Virus record (IMG/VR): IMGVR_UViG_3300006793_003010
Span: 1-31,084 of that record
Reading direction: 5' to 3' (one strand)
DNA: 31,084 bases
DNA from: a virus
The stretch's first letter is position 1. Every line of letters starts with the position of its first letter. Below the pieces are notes generated by a model, which did no database searches, had not been told where the DNA came from, and saw only the letters and a program-made list of their open reading frames with translations. Shown here one piece after another: positions 1 to 7,083 of the stretch. Both the position numbers and the translations under genes were made by a program.

Positions 1-98
1 ACTGCACCGACTGCATCTTCAACAATATCAACGGCACCGCCAACAACTTCCCCGACAAGATCGACTGCACCTTCAACGATATTAGCAACAAACGACAT
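1..98 (-). CDS. N-terminal fragment of an unknown phage protein (runs off the left edge)
   Basis: Only the first 32 codons are inside the window; the ATG is at 98-96. The visible peptide alternates Val/Ala/Gly with acidic residues (it begins MSFVANIVEGAVDLVGEVV) and looks like an amphipathic helix with a repeating VxGAVD pattern. It starts one base after the stop of the upstream 155-aa gene, so it belongs to the same operon. In related phages, N-termini of this kind often begin long virion or ejection proteins; that is inference from style and position only. Function unknown. Confidence 0.6.
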   Translation of the reverse strand, partial: MSFVANIVEGAVDLVGEVVGGAVDIVEDAVGA

Positions 99-99
99 A

Positions 100-567
100 T
101 TAAGTTGTCCTATTCAACGGTAGTTTGCCCAAGGTTACGTACGCTCTTGACCCTCCGGTAGCTTTACGCCCCACGGCAATTTTAGTGTCAAGTTTGTCTG
201 CGTAGCGTTTCCACGCCTTAAACGCGCTATCGTATATAGCCCCATCGTAGTCAGATACGTAGCGTTTGACGCCTATTTTCTGCATGTGCGTAAAATACTT
301 TAACCCGTTAGCTACAAAATTCTGAGCTGTGTCTATGTTGAGCGCACGGCCCCACATCAAATCTTTGTTCTCACCTTTGCCCCGATGCCCAATAAATACG
401 GTATTGCCTATCTGCACCATATCAGTATCTTTCATAGTCATCTCTTTGGCTATGCCAGCCATAGCTGCTGCAGGGGTTATGTTTCCGAGATCAAGCTCTC
501 CGAGCGCAGTAGTTATGACCGTAGGGGCTGGTAGAGGTCTTTCTTTACTGTCCACAACAGTTTGCAT
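100..567 (-). CDS. Conserved-looking 155-aa phage protein, possible acetyltransferase-fold (weak)
   Basis: I do not recognise this protein with certainty. The start is well supported: GGAGG lies about 8 nt before the ATG, inside the last codons of the ketoacyl synthase gene, which ends two bases upstream, so translation is probably coupled. Residues 50-115 read as strand, helix and strand (NTVFIGHRGKG, then a helix around FVANGLKYFTHM, then GVKRYVSDY). This loosely resembles the GNAT-like layout of T7 internal virion protein gp13, which has similar length. The C-terminus is basic. Its place directly after the ACP-KAS pair raises the untested idea that it uses an acyl donor. An ordinary internal virion protein is at least as likely. 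Confidence 0.75.
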   Translation of the reverse strand: MQTVVDSKERPLPAPTVITTALGELDLGNITPAAAMAGIAKEMTMKDTDMVQIGNTVFIGHRGKGENKDLMWGRALNIDTAQNFVANGLKYFTHMQKIGVKRYVSDYDGAIYDSAFKAWKRYADKLDTKIAVGRKATGGSRAYVTLGKLPLNRTT

Positions 568-568
568 C

Positions 569-1681
569 CTACACCTCCGCAGAAAATATTGCCGCAGAGT
601 ATATATTACCCATGCCAGCGGCTAGACTAAGGAACGGCCCTCTTGGGGCTGGCGCATCGTAGGACAGGAACACGTCATCGTCTTCAGTCCTATTGAGGAT
701 TTGTGGTACAATACCGCGTTTCATGTCATTTAGCAACAGCCCTGTCTCTAATAACCCACTAGCGCCCATCGTATGCCCTACTCGTTGTTTGTATGAGGTA
801 GCGACAAACTCTTTAAGACTACGCTCTAGCGCCGCTTTCTCTGCCGTATTGTTGACTGCAGTGCCTGTGCCGTGAGTCTTTACTACTGTTATATCTTCCT
901 TACGTACCCCCGCTACATGTAAGGAACCTTCAATTGCTTTAGAGTACCCCTCGCCATCGGGGCGTTGCCCAAGTGGGTTTGTGTTGTCTTCGGCAGACGT
1001 ATACGCTCCAAGAAACCTAGCTTCGGGGTTATTCAGCCCCACGTGGTCTTTTTCAAATATACATAGTGTAGCGCCTTGCCCCAAGAAGAACCCTTGGTTG
1101 GTGCTGTCAAAGGCAGAAGGCCGTATTTGATCTTCATCCTTGTACTGCAGGCTGGCTCCAGCTTCCCCGAAAAACTCTAGTGTAAGGTTGTTAACCGCAT
1201 CTTCTCCACTGAGCACGATAACACGGTCAAACCCAAAGTTGTTCATCAAGTTTTGAACATCCATCATAACTTTTAGGCTCGAAGCACAGGCGCTAGCGTC
1301 CGTAGATACATGGTCGTGCACGTGAAACATGCTTGCGATACGCCCCGCGTATATGTTTGTCAGCACAATAAACGGAACTTTGACCTTGTAGTGCAGCTCG
1401 GCGTCGGGGTTTTTGTCGTACCTGTTACTATTGCTCATCCAACCTTGGTTACCCGCAGCAAATATAAATCCTGTTTTACCCTTTACAGGGTTATCTTTAA
1501 CGTAATTCAACGCTTCAGGGGTAACTACAGTTTCTAGTAACGTGTGAGGAGGATACTTTAACCCAGACTTAGCACGTCTAAACGTAGACGGTATAATATG
1601 CGCGTGCTGCGGAAAGGCTATGTCAGGCACAAGAGTTGTGTCGGTGGTCGAAGTGCTGAAGAATTTAGATAAATATATCAT
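569..1681 (-). CDS. Beta-ketoacyl-ACP synthase (KAS I/II-type condensing enzyme), phage-encoded
   Basis: A thiolase-fold condensing enzyme that should catalyse decarboxylative Claisen condensation of an acyl-Cys intermediate with malonyl-ACP. All expected catalytic residues are visible: nucleophile Cys132 in TDASACASS, His270 in THGTGT, Lys298 in YKQRVGH, and His303 in GHTMGASG. Their spacing matches E. coli FabF (Cys163, His303, Lys335, His340, from memory). The C-terminal GFGGTN-type loop is changed to GMGNIY, putting Met where FabF has its gatekeeping Phe. At 370 aa it is about 40 residues shorter than FabF, mostly at the N-terminus. Its ATG overlaps the ACP stop (ATGA), so the two are translationally coupled. 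Family assignment is firm; whether it extends fatty acids, makes a special acyl chain or is repurposed is unknown. Confidence 0.93.
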   Translation of the reverse strand: MIYLSKFFSTSTTDTTLVPDIAFPQHAHIIPSTFRRAKSGLKYPPHTLLETVVTPEALNYVKDNPVKGKTGFIFAAGNQGWMSNSNRYDKNPDAELHYKVKVPFIVLTNIYAGRIASMFHVHDHVSTDASACASSLKVMMDVQNLMNNFGFDRVIVLSGEDAVNNLTLEFFGEAGASLQYKDEDQIRPSAFDSTNQGFFLGQGATLCIFEKDHVGLNNPEARFLGAYTSAEDNTNPLGQRPDGEGYSKAIEGSLHVAGVRKEDITVVKTHGTGTAVNNTAEKAALERSLKEFVATSYKQRVGHTMGASGLLETGLLLNDMKRGIVPQILNRTEDDDVFLSYDAPAPRGPFLSLAAGMGNIYSAAIFSAEV

Positions 1682-1965
1682 GCGACAGACTCCATAGCAG
1701 CTTCTACAGAATCAAAGTCTTTCTGTTTATTTTCCAGCATATAGTCTCGTACTTCTTGCAGGGAGCCTACAGGAATGTTGAAGTCTTCCGTTTCAGGTAC
1801 GCCGTATATGTCAGATATGAGCACCAGAGTGAGAGTTACATCTAGGCTATCCAGCCCAATGTCTTCTTCTTTAAGGGAAATATCTAGCGTTGTGGGTTTT
1901 GTGTAGTCGTCTAAGTGAAGTTTAGTTTCGCGGACGCAAGCGTCGAATAGTTCTAAAAAGTCCAT
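1678..1965 (-). CDS. Acyl carrier protein
   Basis: A 95-aa ACP. The phosphopantetheine site is Ser40 in LDSLD, preceded by an acidic, Gly-containing stretch (KEEDIG) and followed by the hydrophobic helix VTLTLVLISDIYGV, as in helix II of ACPs. It should carry acyl groups on a 4'-phosphopantetheine arm added by a host holo-ACP synthase; none is seen in this window. AGGTG sits about 7 nt before the ATG. It overlaps the downstream KAS by 4 nt, giving a two-gene ACP-KAS unit. The acidic C-terminal tail (residues 80-95) is a little longer than in housekeeping ACPs. A peptidyl carrier protein role is possible but less likely next to a KAS. Confidence 0.92.
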   Translation of the reverse strand: MDFLELFDACVRETKLHLDDYTKPTTLDISLKEEDIGLDSLDVTLTLVLISDIYGVPETEDFNIPVGSLQEVRDYMLENKQKDFDSVEAAMESVA

Positions 1966-1994
1966 TTTGCACCTATTTGTTAAGGGTGCCTACA

Positions 1995-2615
1995 TCATAC
2001 ATTACTTACAAAGGTCATTGCAACAGAAGCTGATGCCACCGCGGGCCTTGGAGATGCCGCTGCGTGTGCATGTAGCTCTACGTTAGTGTTGTCTGTAGAC
2101 CAGAACACTTCAACATAATCGCCAGCGACGAGATCAATAGACCCGTTCCAGTTAGCTATATCTTTCTTACCGTTACCACTTATAGTGTACTCGTGGTCGC
2201 TATAAGCTACATTCGTACCGTTCTTTTTTAACCATACAGAAACTGCTTTGGTTGAACTGTTTGTAGATTCTAGCTGCAAGGTGGTTTTTAAGTGATACAC
2301 TCCCGGGTTTGCGACTGTAAGCCTAGAGTTACTTACTACACTTACCGCGTTGTTGGCTCGTGTAGTATTAAATGTAATGGCATAACCTGTGTCAACAGCC
2401 GAAGCTGTTTGGTCTACAGTGCTATAGAACACTCCGTACGGCATATATAGAACTTTACCACCTACATCGGTGCTAAGTACCGTGTTTACTGAGCCAACAA
2501 ACCTATTGAAGAACAGGCGCAGCACGTTGCTATTCTGGTCCATAAAGGGCCGATCATAGGTTTCTGGCGCTAGGGGAAGCGCAGGAGGCGCTACCTTGTC
2601 AATCTCGTTAGGCAT
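1995..2615 (-). CDS. C1q/TNF-like jelly-roll fibre or appendage protein
   Basis: A 206-aa protein. Residues 1-55 look like a virion-anchoring segment and about 60-206 like a C1q-type beta jelly roll: a GYAITFNTT-type strand, PGVYHLKTTLQLES, VSVWLKKNGTNVAYSDH, and a C-terminal DYVEVFWSTDNTNVEL strand with an Ala-rich end. C1q-like heads are commonly trimeric and are frequent on marine phage fibres, so host-surface or glycan recognition is the likely role. Its ATG overlaps the stop of the gp10-like hub gene by one base (TAATG), which fits an appendage attached to that tail complex. Exact position on the virion is inference. Confidence 0.8.
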   Translation of the reverse strand: MPNEIDKVAPPALPLAPETYDRPFMDQNSNVLRLFFNRFVGSVNTVLSTDVGGKVLYMPYGVFYSTVDQTASAVDTGYAITFNTTRANNAVSVVSNSRLTVANPGVYHLKTTLQLESTNSSTKAVSVWLKKNGTNVAYSDHEYTISGNGKKDIANWNGSIDLVAGDYVEVFWSTDNTNVELHAHAAASPRPAVASASVAMTFVSNV

Positions 2616-4462
2616 TATCGCCTCCCGTCAGGGCGCATATCAATCCGAGGCGCTCCTAGCTGCCATGTAACACCTGCTTCTGTGGACTCTACTTTCATCG
2701 CAAGTTGTCTACCACGCACGCGCGTGTATATCTGCCCCGTATACTCTTCTACAGGTAGTACAGCCGTACGTGTTATAGCGCGAGTGTTACTGCCTCCTTC
2801 AGACGTAGGGTTGTTATACCCTGCACCAGAGTTAGCCAACGGTAACAACGTCATTGTTGCACTAGGTGAACCTGCAGTAGAACCATCAAACCTGATGTCT
2901 GGCAAAATACGCCATATAAATGCGAATTGATGGCCGTCTTCCAGATCAAACTCCGCGGAAGATACGAACGCGTGGATAGGTAGAGTTTCCTCCCCAGCGT
3001 TGTCATCTACACCCTGCTCATGGTTTACAAGGTTACTATCGTATGTAGCCGCAAGAGGGCTATCGCGTAGGCCAGAATCCAACCAAGCTGTACGAGACAT
3101 CGTCCCGTAGTACCAAACATCTTCTAAGTAGTTGTACACCACGTAACGATCCGACACTGTTTTACCCGTCGAGCAGTAGAACCACCATATTTCGTGATAG
3201 GATTCGTTGGTGCCAGAGACAATCTGGTCGTACTGTTGTGTGTTAAAGTCGTCAAAGATGAACTTACGTAAATCGCAGCGTAGAGGTTGCGTCCGCCCAT
3301 CATATTTGTAGAACTTATCTTTGCCCATCCAGTAAGCTACGCCGTTTGCGTAGGCTACAGCGTTCTGTCCAGCAATAGAGATGTTTTCTCCAACAAGCTG
3401 TGCGGACCAAACAACAGGCGCACCAACGTATTGCATGGCGTACAAAGCGGAATCGGTCCAGACCAGAACCTCCTGCCGCGCTTGTTTAGATGTAACGATC
3501 TCACTACCACGGGATAACGTGAGAAACCCAGCCTGTGACGTTGCAGACGGTGTCCAGTTTACCGCGCTGCCTTGGTCAGACCACCGCACCAGCATAGGGT
3601 TTACTATAGACGTGCCAAACTCGTTTGCGCCGAAGGCAAACACAAAACGATTTATGTCTGATATTTCTAGGCAATTCTGCGTTGTTGGTACGCCCGACGC
3701 GCCTGATAGCGTGCTTAGTTCTACCCCCCGGCTACTTATTCCTGAACTAGCTTCCCAATAATATATAGCCCCACCACGAGGACCGAAGATTAAATCTTCC
3801 CCAAAGTTGGATTGAGTCCAGAGTCGAATAGACTCCACAGAAGTTTCACCTACACCCCACGTACCGAACCCCCACGCGGATGCTCCCCAACCAGTAATAG
3901 GGATGGCAAACCCCGTACCGACATTGATCTGGTACGCTGCGGTGACTGTGCCGCCACCTGTTGCGCTAGAGCTTGCATTTGCTCCAGCGTCTATCGCATA
4001 CTCATTCACCGCTTCAGTAAAAGTTATTTCGTATTCACCATTTAGAGTAAGGCCGCCTACGGCGGTAGCGCCGCTGAAAGTAACAAAATCCCCGTCTTTA
4101 TACCCCCCAGCAGCGTCTGTAACCGTAACAATAGGCGAACCCGATACAGTCTCAAACGGATTTGTAAGCGTTTCTGTAGCGCGTAAGGGAGTTATATCGT
4201 TATACTCTCCACCGTTTTCTAGGTAAAACTTTAGGTTTGTTCCAACCCCAATCAGGTTTTGACTACCCAAGGTTACCCAGTTCCATAATGACCTACAAAT
4301 ACCTTGGAAAGTAGATGCAGATATACGTTGCCACCCGCCTATCTTTTCGGGCGTACCTTGCCTAAAACGAATTTTATCGCACTCGTACCAGCCACCTTCG
4401 CTCGTATAACGTGTGTTTTCGCGGTTCACACCAGCTTTTAAAAGTAGCTTCTTTAAAGGCAT
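2615..4462 (-). CDS. Tail hub / packaged-DNA stabilisation protein, P22 gp10-like
   Basis: A 615-aa beta-rich protein starting MPLKKLLLKAGVNRENTRY and ending in a conserved-looking GAPRIDMRPDGRR tail. Recurring blade-like units (LIGVGTNLKFYLENGG, NRFVFAFGANEFG, ALYAMQYVGAP, VAYWMGKDKFYKYDGRTQ) suggest a beta-propeller, as in the gp10 hub of P22-like short tails. An inserted Ig/bacterial-repeat-like segment lies around residues 100-175. In P22 this protein closes the portal channel and holds the fibres; the same role is inferred. GGAG lies about 9 nt before the ATG. It sits after the lysis genes rather than with the other neck genes, which is a somewhat unusual order. Confidence 0.75.
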   Translation of the reverse strand: MPLKKLLLKAGVNRENTRYTSEGGWYECDKIRFRQGTPEKIGGWQRISASTFQGICRSLWNWVTLGSQNLIGVGTNLKFYLENGGEYNDITPLRATETLTNPFETVSGSPIVTVTDAAGGYKDGDFVTFSGATAVGGLTLNGEYEITFTEAVNEYAIDAGANASSSATGGGTVTAAYQINVGTGFAIPITGWGASAWGFGTWGVGETSVESIRLWTQSNFGEDLIFGPRGGAIYYWEASSGISSRGVELSTLSGASGVPTTQNCLEISDINRFVFAFGANEFGTSIVNPMLVRWSDQGSAVNWTPSATSQAGFLTLSRGSEIVTSKQARQEVLVWTDSALYAMQYVGAPVVWSAQLVGENISIAGQNAVAYANGVAYWMGKDKFYKYDGRTQPLRCDLRKFIFDDFNTQQYDQIVSGTNESYHEIWWFYCSTGKTVSDRYVVYNYLEDVWYYGTMSRTAWLDSGLRDSPLAATYDSNLVNHEQGVDDNAGEETLPIHAFVSSAEFDLEDGHQFAFIWRILPDIRFDGSTAGSPSATMTLLPLANSGAGYNNPTSEGGSNTRAITRTAVLPVEEYTGQIYTRVRGRQLAMKVESTEAGVTWQLGAPRIDMRPDGRR

Positions 4463-4504
4463 CGTAAGTCTCCATTTACTAAGGTACTACACCATACTCA
4501 TAGT

Positions 4505-4960
4505 TTAGTCCATCAGTTCAAAGTGTGGTCCGTCGATGAATGGGCGTTTTCCTTGACTGCGGCGCAAGTCAACATAGGCGTTCATGGCTTCTTCCATTGT
4601 GCCATCCCAATCGCGGATGTCATCAATATGCCAAGCGGCACCCCACCGTACAGCAACCCCTACATCAATAGCTCCCTGCTTCACAGCATCCGCAAGGTCA
4701 TCGTACAAATTCAGTTCCCACGATCCACGCGAACCCACATAAGCCATGAGGTCTAAAGCGCGACCTTCGATGTGTTTGGACTTCATCGTTTTCGATGCGC
4801 CCTTATCTACGAGTTCACGCTGTTCTTCTATGGTTCTCAGCCCACATATTACACCAAAGTCGGTTTTTGTGTGGCCTATAGCTGATTTTGCGACGGCGAC
4901 TAGACGCTCGTCTACGCCTTCCATACGGTCAAGGCTGCGCTGTGATAATTTAAAAGTCAT
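4505..4960 (-). CDS. Endolysin: L-alanyl-D-glutamate-type M15 peptidase
   Basis: A 151-aa zinc peptidase of the M15/VanY-like endolysin family, expected to cut the peptide stem of peptidoglycan at lysis. The family signature is clear: SKHIEGRALDL supplies zinc ligands His63 and Asp70, and the C-terminal DGPHFEL supplies the third ligand, His146. Length is typical of single-domain phage endolysins, and there is no separate cell-wall-binding domain. No signal peptide is visible, so release should depend on a holin. It overlaps the spanin-like gene by 4 nt and closes a row of membrane-protein genes. Confidence 0.93.
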   Translation of the reverse strand: MTFKLSQRSLDRMEGVDERLVAVAKSAIGHTKTDFGVICGLRTIEEQRELVDKGASKTMKSKHIEGRALDLMAYVGSRGSWELNLYDDLADAVKQGAIDVGVAVRWGAAWHIDDIRDWDGTMEEAMNAYVDLRRSQGKRPFIDGPHFELMD

Positions 4961-5322
4961 TTCATTTCACCCTTCATGTTCATAAGGCCGTCGTGATCTC
5001 GGCCAATATACTTCAAATCGTTCTCAATCAAAGCAACTCTTTGCTGCAACGCCGTAACCTGCCCAATGGAGTTAGCTAAGTTAGCTAGTTCATCCCAGAC
5101 CTCATCAGATTCATCCCAAAGATAGTCTATCTCCATAGCGTTATCTTGAACATCACGCCTGAGATTCACGTTGTCTTCGATAGCCATCTTAGAGCCAAGT
5201 TGACTAACGGTTTCTTCAAGGCTTGTTATTGTTGCAGCCTGCTGTGATACCCACCACACACCAGCCGCGAGTTGTACAGCCATAGCTGCCACAAGGGCTA
5301 CAGGTAACTTTAAGTTTTCCAT
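4957..5322 (-). CDS. Inner-membrane spanin-like protein (TM helix plus coiled coil)
   Basis: A 121-aa protein with one N-terminal hydrophobic segment (residues 5-24, LKLPVALVAAMAVQLAAGVWW) and a long, mostly charged periplasmic-type helix with coiled-coil character (about 28-112). This is the architecture of an i-spanin or Rz-like protein, which acts in disrupting the outer membrane. No separate o-spanin lipoprotein was found. I chose the ATG at 5322, which overlaps the upstream stop (TGATG) with GAGG 5 nt ahead; a GTG one codon earlier is an alternative. Other single-TM coiled-coil lysis accessory proteins remain possible. Confidence 0.7.
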   Translation of the reverse strand: MENLKLPVALVAAMAVQLAAGVWWVSQQAATITSLEETVSQLGSKMAIEDNVNLRRDVQDNAMEIDYLWDESDEVWDELANLANSIGQVTALQQRVALIENDLKYIGRDHDGLMNMKGEMK

Positions 5323-5705
5323 CACTTCCTCTTAAACAAAGCCTGTGCACCGCGAACACCGAAGCTGGCGCTTATCGCGATACCTAAACTATAAAAATAC
5401 CAATCTGGCGCTTTGGAAAGCTGCTCAAACCCACGATCTACCCACCCCTCTGCACCGGGTATGAAGGCCAGAATAAGCGGGATTGACAGAACAATTACGA
5501 ACCACTCGTCTTTCCAGCTTGATTTAGCACCCTCTGCCATAATGCGCTCCCAGTCGGCAACGCTTGTATGTTCAGATAACATGATCTTGGCCTTGGCTTC
5601 CGCCTCGGTCAGCTTGAGCTTGGCCTCTGCGGCCTGCTTAGTAGTCTTTGCGTCCAACCATCCGCCAGCAAGGCTAGCTATTGGACCTATCAGAGCTTGA
5701 AGCAT
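5322..5705 (-). CDS. Holin-like membrane protein (possible three-TM type)
   Basis: A 127-aa protein from the ATG at 5705, chosen because GGAG lies 8 nt before it; an in-frame start further upstream has no such site. The N-terminus (LQALIGPIASLAGGWLDA) is amphipathic or weakly membrane-seeking. A charged Ala/Lys/Glu helix follows, then two clear hydrophobic segments (about 70-87, WFVIVLSIPLILAFIPG, and about 103-120, YFYSLGIAISASFGV), and a basic tail. This resembles the 3-TM holins found in gene-transfer agents and marine phages; the family name is from memory. It overlaps its upstream neighbour by 32 nt and precedes the spanin and endolysin, which supports a role in membrane permeabilisation. 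Confidence 0.75.
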   Translation of the reverse strand: MLQALIGPIASLAGGWLDAKTTKQAAEAKLKLTEAEAKAKIMLSEHTSVADWERIMAEGAKSSWKDEWFVIVLSIPLILAFIPGAEGWVDRGFEQLSKAPDWYFYSLGIAISASFGVRGAQALFKRK

Positions 5706-6003
5706 TCTTACTCTCCATTGCATTAAAACCAAAATATGCAGCGGCTATGCCGGATGCACCAATCACATACACAGCAGCAATCTCCGCCATCAACTTCGCT
5801 GCCGTCTCTAGGCCCGTCATAGAAGCCACTAGGATAACCAAAGGGTATAAGATCATACCAGATAGCGCAAACCAAGTCATGCGCCTCTGCGCGTCTCTCT
5901 TGGCGTCTGCGTCTTCCATGCGACGGCGACGATCTTCCAACATAATCTCATGCTCAACCGGATCAATCTTTCCGTTTCCGTTCAAGTCGTACTCGTTTGG
6001 CAT
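5674..6003 (-). CDS. Two-TM membrane protein with an N-terminal EF-hand loop, lysis cassette
   Basis: A 109-aa protein. Residues 6-17 (DLNGNGKIDPVE) are a textbook 12-residue EF-hand calcium loop: Asp1, Asn3, Asn5, Ile8, Asp9, Glu12. A charged Arg/Asp/Glu-rich helix follows (18-42), then two transmembrane helices (about 44-61 and 72-93) and a short polar tail. It lies between small lysis-region genes and the holin-like gene. Two-TM hairpins fit class II holins or antiholins, so a calcium-sensitive holin or antiholin is a reasonable inference. Whether the loop binds calcium is untested; single unpaired EF-hand loops can be structural only. Confidence 0.85.
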   Translation of the reverse strand: MPNEYDLNGNGKIDPVEHEIMLEDRRRRMEDADAKRDAQRRMTWFALSGMILYPLVILVASMTGLETAAKLMAEIAAVYVIGASGIAAAYFGFNAMESKNASSSDRSNS

Positions 6004-6118
6004 CTTCTATCCTCTTGGCGTAAGCAATTGCGTGGTGCTTGTGATGGGTTATTATAACAACTTTTCCACATTTGTCATATACAACGTAATCTCCTCGTTT
6101 ATTTTGGAATAACCTCAA
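5963..6118 (-). CDS. Doubtful small overlapping ORF (51 codons, TTG start)
   Basis: The 95-nt gap between the 54-aa gene and the EF-hand gene is open in a frame without ATG. From a TTG at 6118 it would encode 51 residues, including a protein-like stretch (GDYVVYDKCGKVVIITHHK) and a basic end that overlaps the start of the EF-hand gene. There is no convincing ribosome binding site before the TTG. The composition looks coding rather than random, so I record it, but it may be chance or a remnant of a longer gene. Confidence 0.2.
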   Translation of the reverse strand: MRLFQNKRGDYVVYDKCGKVVIITHHKHHAIAYAKRIEDAKRVRLERKRKD

Positions 6119-6263
6119 AGCAGTACACCGTGGTTTGACTTGTCGTTATCAAGACTTTTGCATCCTCAAGTGCTTCTTCGCACTCGTTTTGAGTAGGAAA
6201 CTGATTGAGTTGATAGTGTTCGATATTGTTATTTATAACTTGAAACCAGACTAAGAACCACAT
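6099..6263 (-). CDS. Small unknown protein (54 aa), lysis region
   Basis: Encodes 54 residues starting MWFLVWFQVI, with an aromatic/hydrophobic N-terminus, a Gln/Asn/Glu-rich middle and two cysteines (positions 28 and 48). A strong GGGGG-type ribosome site lies about 9 nt before the ATG, overlapping the end of the previous gene, whose stop is 3 nt upstream. I do not recognise it. Small proteins of this N-terminal pattern are frequent in marine phages; the compact layout with its neighbours supports it being a real gene. Confidence 0.7.
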   Translation of the reverse strand: MWFLVWFQVINNNIEHYQLNQFPTQNECEEALEDAKVLITTSQTTVYCFEVIPK

Positions 6264-6265
6264 TT

Positions 6266-6400
6266 TTAATCCCCCTTGACCCTTGTACGTTGCAAAAGCT
6301 CTAAGACCTCTTTAAACTTTCGACCTGATTTCGAGGCTAAACCCTCAATGATTATTTCAATACTCTGATCGAACTGGCGAATGATTTGTTTGTCAGTCAT
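6266..6400 (-). CDS. Small unknown helical protein (44 aa), lysis region
   Basis: Encodes 44 residues (MTDKQIIRQFDQSIEIIIEG at the N-terminus), predicted largely helical with a basic C-terminal half. Its ATG overlaps the stop of the upstream 157-aa membrane protein by one base (TGATG), and its own stop lies 3 nt before the next ATG. Tight coupling on both sides is the main support. No family recognised. Confidence 0.65.
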   Translation of the reverse strand: MTDKQIIRQFDQSIEIIIEGLASKSGRKFKEVLELLQRTRVKGD

Positions 6401-6873
6401 CACCAACGCCCCTGATAACGGCCCCAGTAGTAGAAGCCTGTGACAATCCCTAAAGCCGCAATGATAAATACAACTGAGCCAAGAACAAAGTTAATGACGT
6501 TGTCTATCATCTCCTGCTTCTTATAAGCCTCTTCTCGACGTATCCTACGCATCTCGCCCTCTATCTGGAGTACCTCCTCCCAAGCAGAAGGACCGTAAGT
6601 CCATGATATATGGTCTTTTATTTCCTTTCTCATGGCCTCCATCTTCTTTTTCTGAGCAAAGATTTCAATGGCGCTGGCGCTGTTATCCGCCATCATCTTA
6701 TAAAATGGAGGGTTCTTTGTTTTGTCTTCAGCATACTGAAAGTCAGAAAAAGCGGCTCCCCACTTTGCGAGAGTGCCGCTCATTTCTTGAATATCCTTGC
6801 CCGCACTAATACCCTGCTTCAGAATATTAAACGCGCTAGTGGCTAGACCGACCGCTGTAATAGGGTCAATCAT
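6400..6873 (-). CDS. Membrane-anchored helical protein, lysis region
   Basis: A 157-aa protein with a Gly/Ala-rich N-terminal segment, a charged helical middle (about 70-122, rich in Lys, Glu and Arg), and one strong transmembrane helix near the C-terminus (about 127-149, NFVLGSVVFIIAALGIVTG), then an aromatic/basic tail. It sits 4 nt after the XhlA-like gene. Function unknown. Position and a single C-terminal membrane anchor suggest a lysis accessory protein, but a virion membrane-interacting protein is also possible. Confidence 0.8.
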   Translation of the reverse strand: MIDPITAVGLATSAFNILKQGISAGKDIQEMSGTLAKWGAAFSDFQYAEDKTKNPPFYKMMADNSASAIEIFAQKKKMEAMRKEIKDHISWTYGPSAWEEVLQIEGEMRRIRREEAYKKQEMIDNVINFVLGSVVFIIAALGIVTGFYYWGRYQGRW

Positions 6874-6877
6874 TTTG

Positions 6878-7072
6878 TCAGCCCATCTTAGTCAGCACTG
6901 CTACTAAGAGTGCAATGATAAAGCCTGTCGTGCCGATCATAATGGCCTCCATGCGCTTGACACGTCCAAACAGGTCTTTGAATTGGATTCGCATTTCTGT
7001 TTGCATGGCGATTACCTCTTTCTCAAGACCATCAATCCGCTCGTGCGCGGAAGCTACTGTACGTTTGTCCAT
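6878..7072 (-). CDS. XhlA-like protein (coiled coil plus C-terminal TM helix)
   Basis: A 64-aa protein. Residues 8-42 form a heptad-patterned helix (HERIDGLEKEV, MRIQFKDLFGRVKRMEA) and 44-62 a transmembrane helix (IMIGTTGFIIALLVAVL). Size and layout match the XhlA family of phage lysis accessory proteins, which work with holins and endolysins; that assignment is by architecture. It is the first gene of the lysis cassette, downstream of the fibre genes, and precedes the 157-aa membrane protein by 4 nt. Confidence 0.8.
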   Translation of the reverse strand: MDKRTVASAHERIDGLEKEVIAMQTEMRIQFKDLFGRVKRMEAIMIGTTGFIIALLVAVLTKMG

Positions 7073-7083
7073 GTCTTATTACC

